A stretch of DNA of 64,000 bases. Source: Triparma verrucosa (lineage: Eukaryota; Sar; Bolidophyceae; Parmales; Triparmaceae). Under the pieces are notes generated by a model. The model worked only from the letters and a program-made list of their open reading frames with translations. It made no database searches and had not been told where the DNA came from. This document shows positions 1 through 9,707 of this stretch, piece after piece. The stretch spans positions 1 through 64,000 of the forward strand of contig BRXX01000508.1 in the NCBI GenBank assembly GCA_030267905.1, written 5' to 3'. Within the stretch, counting starts at the first letter, position 1. Each line of letters opens with the position of its first letter. A program made the position numbers and the translations under genes.

Positions 1-69
1 CTAACCCTAACCCTAACCCTAACCCTAACCCTAACCCTAACCCTAACCCTAACCCTAACCCTAACCCTA
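1..69. repeat. Telomere repeat tract (CCCTAA)n
   Basis: About eleven perfect head-to-tail copies of the hexamer CCCTAA begin at the first base and stop at position 69. This is the C-rich strand of a TTAGGG telomere, running 5' to 3' into the chromosome as expected at a left end. The tract is short and uninterrupted, so the window starts at a physical chromosome end (or at the point where assembly of the telomere stopped). Confidence 0.97.
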
Positions 70-492
70 CCTCACGACAGCGAGAGCACTTCAGCGGCGC
101 TGGCTAGGAGCATCTAGGGAAGCCACATGAATGTGAATGAAGGGTCGGAGGTGATTTGGATGATTTCATCTAAATCTATCTTCGCATTGTGTTGTTGATG
201 TTTATTTTAGGACTATACTATATAATATAGACATGCTGTTCTTAAAAAAATGCGTTGAAACGTTAGTGCGAGTAATTATCGATACAAATTGATGAGCATG
301 ATTGTGGTGATTTGGCTGCGAAAAGTTGATCGTTATTGTGACTCCAACGCACTCCGCTATTCCCCTCGCCACCGCTGCTCCCTCACCACCGAAATCCATT
401 CCCGCATTTGCCCTCAAATTCGCCACAATCCCCATACTCAACGTAAAAAAGAAATAACGACAAAGCAAGGCCACGGCATCTTTCAAGTAGTC
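70..492. other. Short subtelomeric spacer
   Basis: This is about 420 bp of unique-looking sequence between the telomere and the first start codon. I see no satellite, no large tandem repeat and no recognisable transposon. The spacer must hold the promoter of the first gene. Short open frames occur on both strands but have no family resemblance. Confidence 0.6.
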
Positions 493-1410
493 ATGACCAA
501 CCTGACGAAGCCAGGCGTACTGTTGTCCTATGTCCTTTCTACGATCCACAGCGTCGCTCAAACGGCATTCGCGCTCTACAGCCTCCCTCGATTCTTGTCG
601 GTTCCTCCGCTTGAAAGGCTGCGTTGCTATTACCAATGCGACTGTGACCTTGCGATGGGTGTTTACATCATGGTGAGAGTCTCCTCTCTTCGTCCGCGTG
701 TGCCCAACTTCTCCACGTTCTAACATCACGAATGACTCTCCATTGCGTTTCTCTTCGCTCTTCGCAGAGCTCGGTGTTGATCGTTTACTTCATGGTTGAC
801 CTAATTCTCATGCACAAGACCTCCACCCTCACTCCGTCCTTCGTCTTCCACCACATTATGTTCGGGTCGACTGCTGTTGTACAGCTCATGTATCAGCGCA
901 GCTGTTTCCCCTATGCGTGGCTTTCGCTTGGAGGTGAGAACGTTGTGTCGTGTAGTAACGCATCGCTCCTACACGCACAAACAAACCAATAAACCGTCGC
1001 TTCGCTCCCCGGCCCGCGGCTCTGTTCCTCGCAGAATTATCCACCCTTTTCCTGAACGCGAGGTGGTATTACAAATATCACAAGAGGAACACCGAATCGC
1101 CAGTCTTCCAATTCGTCCAAGTCGGATTCGCGGTCACGTTCTTCTTCACTCGAATTGTAATTTACGGCCTCGGTCTGCATCACTTCTTCTACAACGACGA
1201 GAATGTTTTCAAGGGCTACGAACTCTGGCAAACTACACCGGTCCTCTTCTTAGCAGGTTACCTTCTGAACGTCTTCTGGTTCAGTAAGATAGTTTCGCAA
1301 GTCCCACGTCCTTCTCGCCCCTCAAACCTTACCACATTCGCTCTAGTGATTTTGGCTTTCTACTCGTGGTCGTCAAATTCCCCTCAACCTTACTCGACGC
1401 TAACATCGAT

Positions 1411-1441
<31 letters not shown>

Positions 1442-1996
1442 ACGACGACAACGACAATGACGGACAGGTCCCTCACACTGGTGAACATTTGGGAGCAACA
1501 TACGGCTTGCGAGTTCGACCCGAATATCAAGAGCGTGGAGTGCACGATGGACACGATGACGTCTGATCCTATTGTGAATCACGTTCCAACGATGATAGGC
1601 GGCGTTGGCTACGAGGAAGTGGAGAATTTCTACCGCCACAACTTCATATTTACCAACCCTGATATGAATATCGATCTCGTGTCGAGGACCGTTGGCACAG
1701 ACAGTCTCGTGGACGAGATGGTTATCGAGTTTGAGCACGTCAGCGTCGTCGATTGGTTGGCCCCCAGCGTTGAGCCTAGTTTCAAAACAATAAGATTCCC
1801 CTTGGTCGCTATCGTGGCTTTCGCGGGCGATAAGATTTCGAGCGAGCACTTGTACTTTGACCAGGCCGGGGTGCTATTGCAGATGGGCGTTATCGATGCG
1901 AGTGTAGGTGATGTTACGGGGGCTGAGCAGGCGGAGCTCAAACCAACGAATGAGATTTTGAAGAGGGCTGGGAGGGTAAAATATGACGAGTTATAA
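493..1996 (+). CDS. TLC-domain membrane protein, apparently fused to a SnoaL-like domain
   Basis: Exons 493-672, 768-933 and 1035-1996; phases close and give about 435 residues. The first part matches the TLC (TRAM/LAG1/CLN8) fold: several hydrophobic helices, an FHH motif in exon 2, and across the exon 2/3 junction ELSTLFLNARW, the hallmark TLC motif, ending near NVFWFSKIV. TLC proteins are multi-pass ER or Golgi membrane proteins linked to ceramide or lipid metabolism. The frame then stays open through a Thr-rich linker coded by 9-bp repeats (near 1409-1450) into a SnoaL/NTF2-like domain with SRTVG, VDE and EHLYFDQAG motifs. A possible 132-bp intron (1284-1415, GTAAGAT to GACAG, with CTAAC) is a multiple of three, so splicing or retention both keep the fusion frame. 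Alternatively a separate SnoaL gene starts at the ATG at 1457. Confidence 0.65.
673..767 (+). repeat. Introner-like intron 1 of the TLC gene
   Basis: Starts GTGAGAG, carries TTCTAACATC as branch site and ends with CTCTTCGCTCTTCGCAG. The tail is a variant of the shared element seen in introns of many unrelated genes in this window. The intron lies between codons (phase 0). Confidence 0.7.
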
Positions 1997-2034
1997 TACA
2001 ACTGACAAATGTTCTGCATAAAAACACATAGTCA

Positions 2035-3164
2035 TCATATCATCTTCTTCATTCTCATTCTCGCACACCAAACGTTTCCCCCGTTCTCAAACCTTTCGCT
2101 CCCCAACTCAACTTCCCACCCGTCCCGTCCCCAACCTTCCTTTACGACCCTCACGACGTCCCTCTCTCCTCCCCTGATTTTTTGAACCAAGACTATCACA
2201 GTCTTCTCGTCGCAGCAGCTCTCCAAGGTCTTCTTCAACAACCCCAACCTCGAAACATCGTACAGACAATCGCTCAATAACACCACGTCGTAAGCGCCTC
2301 TCTTGATCTCCTCTCCCCAGTCGCAAGCGAAAACTTTGTCCCCCTCCAGGCCCGCCCTCTTGCAGTTTTCTCTCAGCAGATCTAATGTCTTGCCTTTGGC
2401 TTCGCAGCTGAGAAGAGCGAAGCGCCGAGTTAGAATTAATCAGCAGCAACAAATCCGGAGCCCGTCGCTTCGCTCCTTCAATTTCGGGGTCCTCACCTGT
2501 CGATCCTAATCCCGTGGGAGTGCAACAACCGGAGCGGCAAGTACCCGCAACCAGCCGAAAGATCAAGCACCTTTGACTTTTCCGAAATGGTGATTAGACC
2601 CGCCGTCATCTCGTCCAACACGCCGGCAGTCACAATCGCGCTGTCCCATATGTTGCTGCCTAGTGTCTCTCCTTGCTTCTCAAGCACCTTGAACTCCTTG
2701 CCTCCGTCATCGTCTTCGTCGCCGCCGCACACAAAGGTCCTCTCGCACTCAAAGGTCACCACGCTCTTCCCCTTGAACGGCAGCGACTCCCAGCCAATGT
2801 AAATGCATGACGCCGATTCGTTCCCGTTTGCGGTGCTCGCATGTGCAGTCTGCGGTAAAACAGGCGTAAGCCTCAGTACCCTTCCCTCCCCCCCAACAAC
2901 AACACCATCCCCAATCTCGAACCTCACCCCTGGCTCAATCTCCTCTCCGAGAACGCGCTCGACGCGCCCCGCCCCTCCCCCACCCTCTGCCCCCTCCGTC
3001 TCCTCCACAACCACGACCCTGCACTTCACGCCCACGCCCTCCACCACGCTTCTGTCCTCCCTTGCCCAGCAAAAGCTAAATCCTCCACCGCCAAACCTTC
3101 CCTGGGCACTAACATTGACGCGCAGGATCAGATCGGATACTATTCCCCCCGTGAAGCCGCTCAT
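2035..3164 (-). CDS. SAM-dependent methyltransferase, family 16 (METTL21/FAM86-like)
   Basis: Two exons on the minus strand, 3164-2497 and 2407-2035, give 346 residues. The C-terminal half has the family-16 (lysine methyltransferase-like) signature: GSNIWDSAIVTAGVL, then the SAM-binding KVLDLSAGCGYLPLRLL, and after the intron AYDVVLLSDCLYD, the acidic post-II motif of this family. The N-terminal 200 residues are Gly/Val/Glu-rich and not conserved to my eye. Upstream in-frame codons exist to 3245, but the ATG at 3164 (MSGFTGG) is the more economical start. Substrates in this family are specific lysines on translation factors or chaperones; which one applies here cannot be told. The gene is tail-to-tail with the TLC gene. 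Confidence 0.8.
2408..2496 (-). repeat. Introner-like intron of the methyltransferase gene
   Basis: In sense it begins GTGAGGACC, carries GGAGCGAAGCGACGGG near its 5' side, has branch site ATTCTAACTCG and ends GCGCTTCGCTCTTCTCAG. The GGAGCGAAGCG block near the 5' end is the inverted complement of the CGCTTCGCTC block at the 3' end, so the two ends form a terminal inverted repeat like that of the 8.5-kb copy. Confidence 0.75.
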
Positions 3165-3470
3165 GGTGAATCTCCAGCACCTCCGTTGCAGCAACCCCAA
3201 TCCAAGTGGATCCTTTCGTTTCTTTCCCCGGCTTTTGCAGAGCAATCAGGGACCATCGAAATAGAACGGTTTCTTTCGACAACACACAGATCCCTGACGG
3301 CGATAATTTCATCATCACTCGCTTATCAGGACTAAAGGGCTAGCGTTAATTGTCCCTTATCTCCCACTTCGCCCCGTCTTCCCTTCCTTCCAGCCCCACC
3401 TCCCTCCACACCATCACACGAGACCTGCAGTCCATTTACCTTCCCAATTCAGTCCTCTCCGATTCCGACC
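3165..3470. promoter_or_regulatory. Divergent promoter between methyltransferase and PX gene
   Basis: About 300 bp separates two start codons in head-to-head arrangement, so both promoters must lie here or overlap. No TATA box or repeat stands out. The inference rests on gene orientation only. Confidence 0.5.
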
Positions 3471-4448
3471 ATGTCGTCCTTCAACCAGAGCTCCTTCGAT
3501 TCGATAAGTTGCGACATCCCCTACTACGACCCGACGTCCTCTCCGACTTATTACAATGTCAACTTGACCTGTGGCGAACGGAGTTGGTCGCTCCTGAAGC
3601 GATATTCAGACTTTGCAAATTTGGAGGTGAGGGCTTAGTTTCGACTCGAATTTCAGGCTTGCTTGCCTCGCCTTAATTACGACTACCCACTCACAACCAC
3701 AACAAAATACAGGCGGTGCTTTTGGAACGCCAAGAGAAGCCTTGGCCAGGAGTCGCTGAACTCCCCGGCAAGGTATTTTGGCGCAGGTTCGATCCGGAGG
3801 TCCTGGAGGAGCGCAAGGTCGGCCTTCACTCTTGGATCTCCGGTGTGATCAAGCTGTTCGGTCCTGAGCCCGCTCTGCTCAGTTTCCTGGAGTTCCTCGA
3901 CGGGGATGAGACTCCCGCTGAGACAAGCGATGAAACGAAGCACGGAAGCGGTAGCGACCAAGTCGTCGATGTGGCCGTCCTCTACGAGAAGGAGCTGCAG
4001 AGCATCGTTGCCTCGGCTTCGAAGCGAATGATAAATATCAATTTGATGGCCGACCCCGCCAGCACAAGCCTCAAGTGGAAAATCCTGCTGGACGGGGACG
4101 ATGATGAGGAGGAGGAGCTGATAGTAGACAAAGAAGGTGAGAATTGTCCACTACCACCGCTATGCTACGCAATTCTAACTCGTGAATGTCAATGTCAATC
4201 TTCATGCCGCAGACGAAAATGACGACAGTAACAATAACAACGACGAAAATGATGATGACGATGAAGGGAGCAGCGAGGAGGAGGATAGCAATGGCAATGG
4301 CAATGGCGATGGCAATGGCAATGGAAATGGAAATGGAAATGGAAATGGAAATGGAGTGGTGACAGCGAAGCCGGTGATGAAGGAGGAGCCGATCCTGTGG
4401 GACGATGATGAAGAGGAAATAGTCGTTAATTTCATGAAGGGGAAATAA
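3471..4448 (+). CDS. PX-domain (phosphoinositide-binding) protein with acidic tail
   Basis: Exons 3471-3626, 3713-4136 and 4213-4448 give 271 residues. The first 120 residues read as a PX domain: SWSLLKRYSDFANLE, then PWPGVAELPGKVFWRRFDPEVLEER, which matches the RYSDF and Pro-rich/PPK-like to F..R core of PX modules that bind phosphoinositides on endosomes. The C-terminus is strongly acidic with a run of Asn-Gly pairs encoded by the AATGGC/AATGGA microsatellite at 4285-4355, then LWDDDEEEIVVNF. No BAR domain or membrane segment is visible, so it is not a standard sorting nexin. It is head-to-head with the methyltransferase and tail-to-tail with the next gene. Confidence 0.75.
4137..4212 (+). 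repeat. Introner-like intron 2 of the PX gene
   Basis: Starts GTGAGAA, contains AATTCTAACTCGT followed by TCAATCTTCATG and ends GCCGCAG. The segment from AATTCTAACTCGT to TCTTCATG recurs almost exactly in the intron at 24041-24204 of an unrelated gene, and in variant form in the introns at 56529-56635 and (inverted) 61208-61354. Confidence 0.8.
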
Positions 4449-4522
4449 AAAAATCTACCAGGGTAACTCTAATTCTAATTCTAATTCAACATTTTAACTA
4501 ACTATTAATATTTATCATGTAT

Positions 4523-5380
4523 TCAATTTGTATCCTCCAAGTCCATATCCAAAACCCCTCCGAACACCCTCATCATGTCCCTCACGATGAGGCCTTCCAG
4601 ATCCGTCCCATCCCTCGCCCTCCATCTGCCCTCTAAAAACCTGAACTCGCTCGTTCCGCTGACGGGGCTACCGTACGTGATCCGGCCAGTCTTGGGCACG
4701 ACCGAGACATAAAACGTCATCCTCGGGTTCGAATAGGAGCTATCCCCGTGGCTCGGACTCAGGGCTATTCCGTTCGCCCCGATGCTGCACAGCGTGTGTT
4801 AGTATTGTGTTATTTTGTAACACACACACACACACAGGGACAGACACGCACTGGCTCACCTGCTCAACAAAATGTCTGCAATGCCGGCGTCACCCCTGCT
4901 GCCGTCAGCGGTGACCTCCCTTTGTCGGTTCAACTCGTCGTAAATCATTATGGAAGGGGGTGAGATTCCCCCTCCGCCCCCGACTCCGGAAGGCAGCGTG
5001 TAAATGTCTCCTTTAAGGGCCGACTTGGTGACCTTTCGAATGAAATTCAGCGGATCTCCGTCCCCACCTTCGCCCACGTTTCCGCCGCTTCCCCCGGAAT
5101 CCCAATCTCCCGAACCCAAAATCCCCTCACCGTCCCCGTCCTTGTAGTGCAACGGATCACGCTGCTCTCCTTTTTCAGGCTGCGGTATAGTAGCCTTCTT
5201 GGAAAACATACCGTCGAAGTCAGTGTAGCTCGAGCCTCCGGGTGCTCGGTGGTTCGGTGGAGGGCGACGGCGACGTCCGCTCGAGAACAATCGACCGACT
5301 TCTGGAGCTATAATTCGAGTCGGTCTTCGCCGAGCAAGCATTGCCGGAATGAAAAGGCGCAGCCTACGCGTCGAAATCAT
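4523..5380 (-). CDS. Unknown protein with mitochondrial-type presequence
   Basis: Exons 5380-4860 and 4784-4523 give 260 residues. The first 50 residues are rich in Arg and lack acids (MISTRRLRLF, then RLFSSGRRRR), and RLFSSG resembles a mitochondrial processing site (R-x-F followed by S-S), so mitochondrial import is likely. The middle is Gly/Asp-rich and low complexity. The conserved-looking part is C-terminal: an amphipathic stretch around DELNRQREVTADGSRGDAGI, then NPRMTFYVSVVPKTGRITYG and FRFLEGRWRARDG, suggesting a small beta-rich domain. I do not recognise the family. The 75-bp intron (4785-4859) holds a GT/CA dinucleotide run. Confidence 0.6.
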
Positions 5381-5662
5381 GTCCCCTGCTCTAGGATTAT
5401 AGCTGATTACACCGACGGCGATATCGTCCCTAGTGGTGAGCGAATTTTTTTGTCCAAAATCCTGAAACTTTCCCAGAGTCAAGGGAAAGAAAAACCCCAG
5501 GTCAAAACCTTGATCCATACTAACGATAACGATAACAGGAAAGCTGCCCCATACCCCGAAATCTCCACCCTCGACCCCCTTTCCCTTTTTTCCCAACCAA
5601 CAAAGCTTTGGCAGCACCTGCTACAGTTGTTAAAACTTTGGCAAACGGCTACAGTTGTGATA

Positions 5663-8600
5663 ATGTCATCTTCGTCTGATTCGGACGCGCCGAATACCTC
5701 TTCCTCATTAAACCCGCCAACGTACTCTCGCGACATGCCGAGCGACAGCACCCTTGTTGGCTACAACGAAACTAGCCAGCAGCGATCCCTTCCTCTCAGT
5801 TCATCTTCTCAGGCCCTCGCTGGCCTTTCGGACTACCAGTACTCTTACCCCCAGACGACGACCGAGGGTATTCCGAAGTCCGAGTTCGTCGCGTCGTCCC
5901 CCAAGAGCACGTTCGTGAAGACAAGTTTGAAGGAACCTCGCTTGAGCGGCGGTGGCGTCGGCGTCGGCGTCTCCGAAGGCAAGAGCAGCAGCAGCACTGG
6001 CACTGAATCAGAATCTGATCCTGGATCATCAGAGAGGTACGATCCCACCCAAAAACGCCAACTGCTCCCCCCCCGACAATCAAACAACAACGTCCTAACA
6101 CTACTTTCCAGCAGCACCGACGAGGAGGACAGGAGGCTGAAGGAGAGCGCCATGCGCAAGGTGAGAAATCAAGGCAAGGATCGTTTTGTTCGTTCTTGGA
6201 ATTCTTCCTAACTCGTCACTTCGCTCCTCTTCTCGTCTTTCGCCCGAACCCACCCTCGCAGTCGATGCCGAAAACCCAAAACCCTCTCACGCCCCCGCCT
6301 CCGAGCTCGACCGGTTTGGGGATTGGGGACAGCTTCGCGAGCAGCAGCAGGGACTACGGCAACCTCAACAACACGACCTACAGCTCCAGGCATCAGTTGA
6401 ACCTCGGCGCTAGCTTCGCCACCGCGACTAGTGGGAAGAATGAGGATGATAACTCTACCGTTCCGCCCCCCCCTCCCTCCAGCCAGCGTCCGCCACAGGT
6501 CCAGTCGCACCCGCAGCCCAAGAGTGAGGAGGAGGTAAGAAGCTGCGGGAATCGTCGCCGCCACCCGCGCCCTATTCTAACTCGCCGTAGCCGCGCACGC
6601 ACACACACACACACAACCTCAACAACCTCTCCTCTGGAGCGGGAGCGTTCACTGTCCCTCCCCTTTCCAACATCGGCACCCGAGCGCAGGCCTACTCTAG
6701 CAAGTACGAGGCAAAAGGCATGGGCGGCTACATAGGCAGCGCGCAGCCCAAGCAGGTGTACGAGCATCTGTACAACCAACAGAGTCACGAGCAGGTGAGT
6801 CCTCTCTTCCCACCACCAACCCACCCCACCTCCCTCAACTCAAACGCATCACATCTCATCTTACACAAACTCTACTCTACTCTACTCCACTCAACTCGCA
6901 GAGGCTGCAAATCCACATGAGCTCCATATCAGAGAAGTACGGGAGGGAGTTCAGGGCCGTCGACGACAGGGTTGCGGGGTACTTGGGGAGATTCCTCAGA
7001 AGGGCGAAGCAGGGGCCGGAACAGGAGAGGCAGCTGCTGCAGGTCCTGCAGGTTGAGATCAGGGACCTGCTGAGGAGGACGCTCGACAGCGAGGCCGAGG
7101 TGATACACCTCACGGAGCTGCTGAAGGAGAGTCACGCGAGGATGACCGACATTACCGCCAACGGAGACAGGCACCTGGAGGGCGTCCTTCACGCATACGA
7201 GGAGAGGCTTAGGGAGCTCAAGGCGAAAGTCGAGGCGGAGGCGAACGAGAAGATCCTCGCTGCTCAGACCAAGTTCAAGCGAGAGAAGATCGACCTGGAG
7301 GAGAGGCTCGCCTTCGCGGAGAGCGAGATGAACCACAGACTCAAGACGACCATACTGGAAACGGAGCAGAGGATATACGAGAGGGAGGCCGAGAACCAGG
7401 CGAAGCTCAAGACGCAGGCCAGGGAGGCTGAGTCCGCCAGCGAGAGCTTCAAGCACCAGCTCGCCAACCTTACCTCCGAGCTGCAGGCGGAGAAGAGGTC
7501 TTTCCTCGAGCTGCAGGACAGCATGACCAAGCTGAAGCAAGCGCAGTCGGAGGAAAAACTCAAGGTGCAGCAGCAGCTCATGGAGGTCGTTCAGACGTGG
7601 GAGCGGGAGGCCAAGTCGAGGGAGGAGGTGAGTGAAGTGGCAGAGACTGCGACTAGCTGAGGACTGGAATTTCTACTTCTAACAAATAATTTGCTTGTCA
7701 TTGACACAACAGGCCGTGCGCACCGAGATGGAGCGGGGCTTCTCCATGAGGGTGGCCGCAGAGAAGGAAATCGCGGAGCGCCACCGGGTGAACGAGATGA
7801 GGATTCAGCAGGAGGTGAGAACAGAACAAGCAAGGAGGTTCCATTTATAACACTGGAACATGATTCTAACTCGTCGCAGGCCTTCGAGCTGGAGATCAGC
7901 AAGGAGCTAACCAACCTCAGCGACAAGTACATTGCCCACCACAAGAACGAGGTCCTCGAAATGAGGCAGAAGATGACCTACGACCACGAGGCGAAGCTGT
8001 CGAAGCAGAAGAATGATTTTGAGGACGTCATCAGGAGCCTCAAGGAGGAGGTGGACGACGCCCTGCGCAAGATCAAAGCAAAGGAGCAGGTGAGAGTATG
8101 CGTCGTCGTCGCTGTTACCGACTCCTCCGCGAATTTTTCTAACGCCATGCAATAACACAGGAGATCATGGCCCGTGAGGCCGACGTCGCGGTGAAGGCCG
8201 CCGACTTGCGCCGCTCCAAGGAGACGATCGGCGAGGCGCAGAACGAGTTCAAGGTCCGCGAGCAGGTCTCGTGGATCGAGGGCATGGCCAGCAAGCTCGT
8301 GGCGACGAGCCAGGAAAAGATCGACAAGAGAATGGCGAAGGAGAAGAAGGAATTGGACTCAAGGCAGGCCAAACTCAACGCGATGATCATGAAGAATATT
8401 GTCGGGGGCGGTGATGGCGGAGACGTTGGAGAGGGTGAAGACGGTGGAGAAGGTGAGAGGCTGCGAGGAGCGAAGCGACGAGCTGAGAAGGCGCGTTGAC
8501 GAGATCTTGGCGCTCATCGCCGATACTTCCGCACATAACATAACGTAGCTGCTGCAAACTCTAACCCTATGCCGTTTCTAACATCGCGAACAAATCTTCC

Positions 8601-9118
8601 GTTGCGACTCGCTTCGCTCGTCGCAGCTGAGAGTGAGAACGACGACGACGGCTACTCCTCCTCCTCCTCCTCCTCGTCTTCCTCTTCCGACGAAGAAGAG
8701 AAAAAGAAGAACAAAAAGAAGAGCAAGAAGGCCGCCAAGAAGGCCGCCGCCGCCAAGAAGAAGAAAAAGATGAAGAAGAAGAAGAAGAAGATCTCAAAGT
8801 ACGAAGACGACTCCTCCGACCCCGAGCCCTTCTTCGACGACGTCGACCAGCACATAAACTCGATCCTCTCCATGAAGGAGAAGGAGGACTCTTCCGGCAA
8901 AGCCCGCCGCTCAAGCCTCAGCCTCTCCGCCCAATCCGGCGTCCCAAATAATTTCAACGCCGCCTCCCGCCCCGGCCCCTACTCCTACGCAGGAGGGGAC
9001 GCGCCGAAGGGGGCGCACTCCATCGCGACGGATATCGTCAACCCGAAACTTTGGGGGGAGACAGCGGCGGCGGCGGCTTGGATGCCGAGGAGGTGAGAAG
9101 AGAAGCGACGGGGGACGA

Positions 9119-9160
<42 letters not shown>

Positions 9161-9311
9161 TCTAACGAAGGAAACCGCAAATAAACCTCTTCGGCGACCC
9201 AGCTTCTATCAGGAGTACGTCAGAACTCACAGAGGCGGGGGAGGAGAATCGAAGCAGACAGGAAGCAGAAGAAGATCGACTGAGAACTTAATGGCAACAA
9301 CAGGTGATTAA
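5663..9311 (+). CDS. Large coiled-coil protein with Ser/Lys-rich C-terminus
   Basis: Ten exons: 5663-6036, 6112-6160, 6262-6534, 6591-6794, 6902-7627, 7713-7814, 7880-8089, 8161-8452, 8627-9092, 9203-9311. Phases agree at every junction, giving 934 residues. Residues 1-300 are disordered (Ser/Pro/Gly). Residues about 300-640 form long alpha-helical coiled coil, rich in Glu, Lys, Arg, Leu and Ala. The last 190 residues contain ten Ser in a row, Asp/Glu and a Lys-rich block coded by AAG repeats, then an Arg/Ser tail. The architecture suggests a cytoskeletal or centrosome/basal-body scaffold, but that is inference; I do not recognise a family. The 5' end is head-to-head with the mitochondrial-type protein (282 bp apart). 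Intron 1 is 75 bp with no stop, so it could be retained. Confidence 0.7.
6161..6261 (+). repeat. Introner-like intron 2 of the coiled-coil gene
   Basis: GTGAGAAATC at the donor, then TTCCTAACTCGTCACTTCGCTCCTC and finally CCCTCGCAG. The CTAACTCGTCACTTCGCTC block matches the shared element, but about 30 bp of extra sequence separates it from the acceptor. Confidence 0.65.
8453..8626 (+). mobile_element. Introner with terminal inverted repeats
   Basis: This 174-bp intron of the coiled-coil gene shows the element most completely. Positions 8461-8478 read CTGCGAGGAGCGAAGCGA, and the last 18 bases (8609-8626) are its reverse complement with a single mismatch, TCGCTTCGCTCGTCGCAG. The branch site lies in TTTCTAACATCGCG. 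The 3' inverted repeat supplies the acceptor AG, while the donor GTGAG lies just outside the 5' repeat. GGTGAGAG at the 5' edge and GCTGAGAG just after the acceptor may be remnants of a target duplication. A short non-autonomous DNA element (MITE-like) that splices out explains these features. Confidence 0.8.
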
Positions 9312-9557
9312 CTCACGACATCTAAAGCAACCTGTCGTCTTTTTGAAAGTCAAAACAATTTTAAAAAGCGGTTTTTTTTTTTTTAATGCGTTGCGTTCGT
9401 TTTTGACCCGCGAACCGTGCGGTAGGTTCGGGGCTTGGATCAACGGCAAGGGTTTGTCCCCGCCGAGGCTTTCTCCACATACATGATCAAAATTGGAGAC
9501 TTTTTTACGATCCGTTTTCCAGTTGCGTTGCATCCTTTTTCTTTCCTTCCCTTTTCT

Positions 9558-9592
<35 letters not shown>

Positions 9593-9707
9593 TCACTTAC
9601 TCTCTCTCCTCTTTCTCTCTTTTCAAAATTCTCATCTACCCCCTCTCTCTTCTCTCTCTCTCTCTCTCTTCTCCCCCCCTCCCCCACCCATGAACCTCCC
9701 AAATCAT
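9312..9707. repeat. Pyrimidine-rich spacer with (CT)n microsatellites
   Basis: This spacer separates the convergent coiled-coil gene and purF. From about 9540 to 9690 the plus strand is almost pure C and T, with long CT dinucleotide runs and then C-rich blocks. A run of T follows position 9369. No coding potential is credible in it. It may contain the two 3' ends and polyadenylation sites. Confidence 0.8.

Noticed and set aside
1366..1566. Acidic Asp-rich reading of the 9-bp repeats as the C-terminus of the TLC protein
   Set aside because: It would need a frame-shifting intron, and it overlaps the SnoaL coding frame that continues naturally from the TLC exon.
6037..6111. Continuous coding through this segment of the coiled-coil gene
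   Set aside because: The segment is open in frame but has GTACGAT, a CCTAAC branch block and a CTTTCCAG acceptor, so it is more likely a 75-bp intron; retention remains possible.
9121..9159. CA repeats here and at 4821, 46501 and 63121 as a CRISPR or regulatory array
   Set aside because: They are plain dinucleotide microsatellites, mostly inside introns, with no spacers or palindromic repeats; a eukaryotic chromosome would not carry a CRISPR array.
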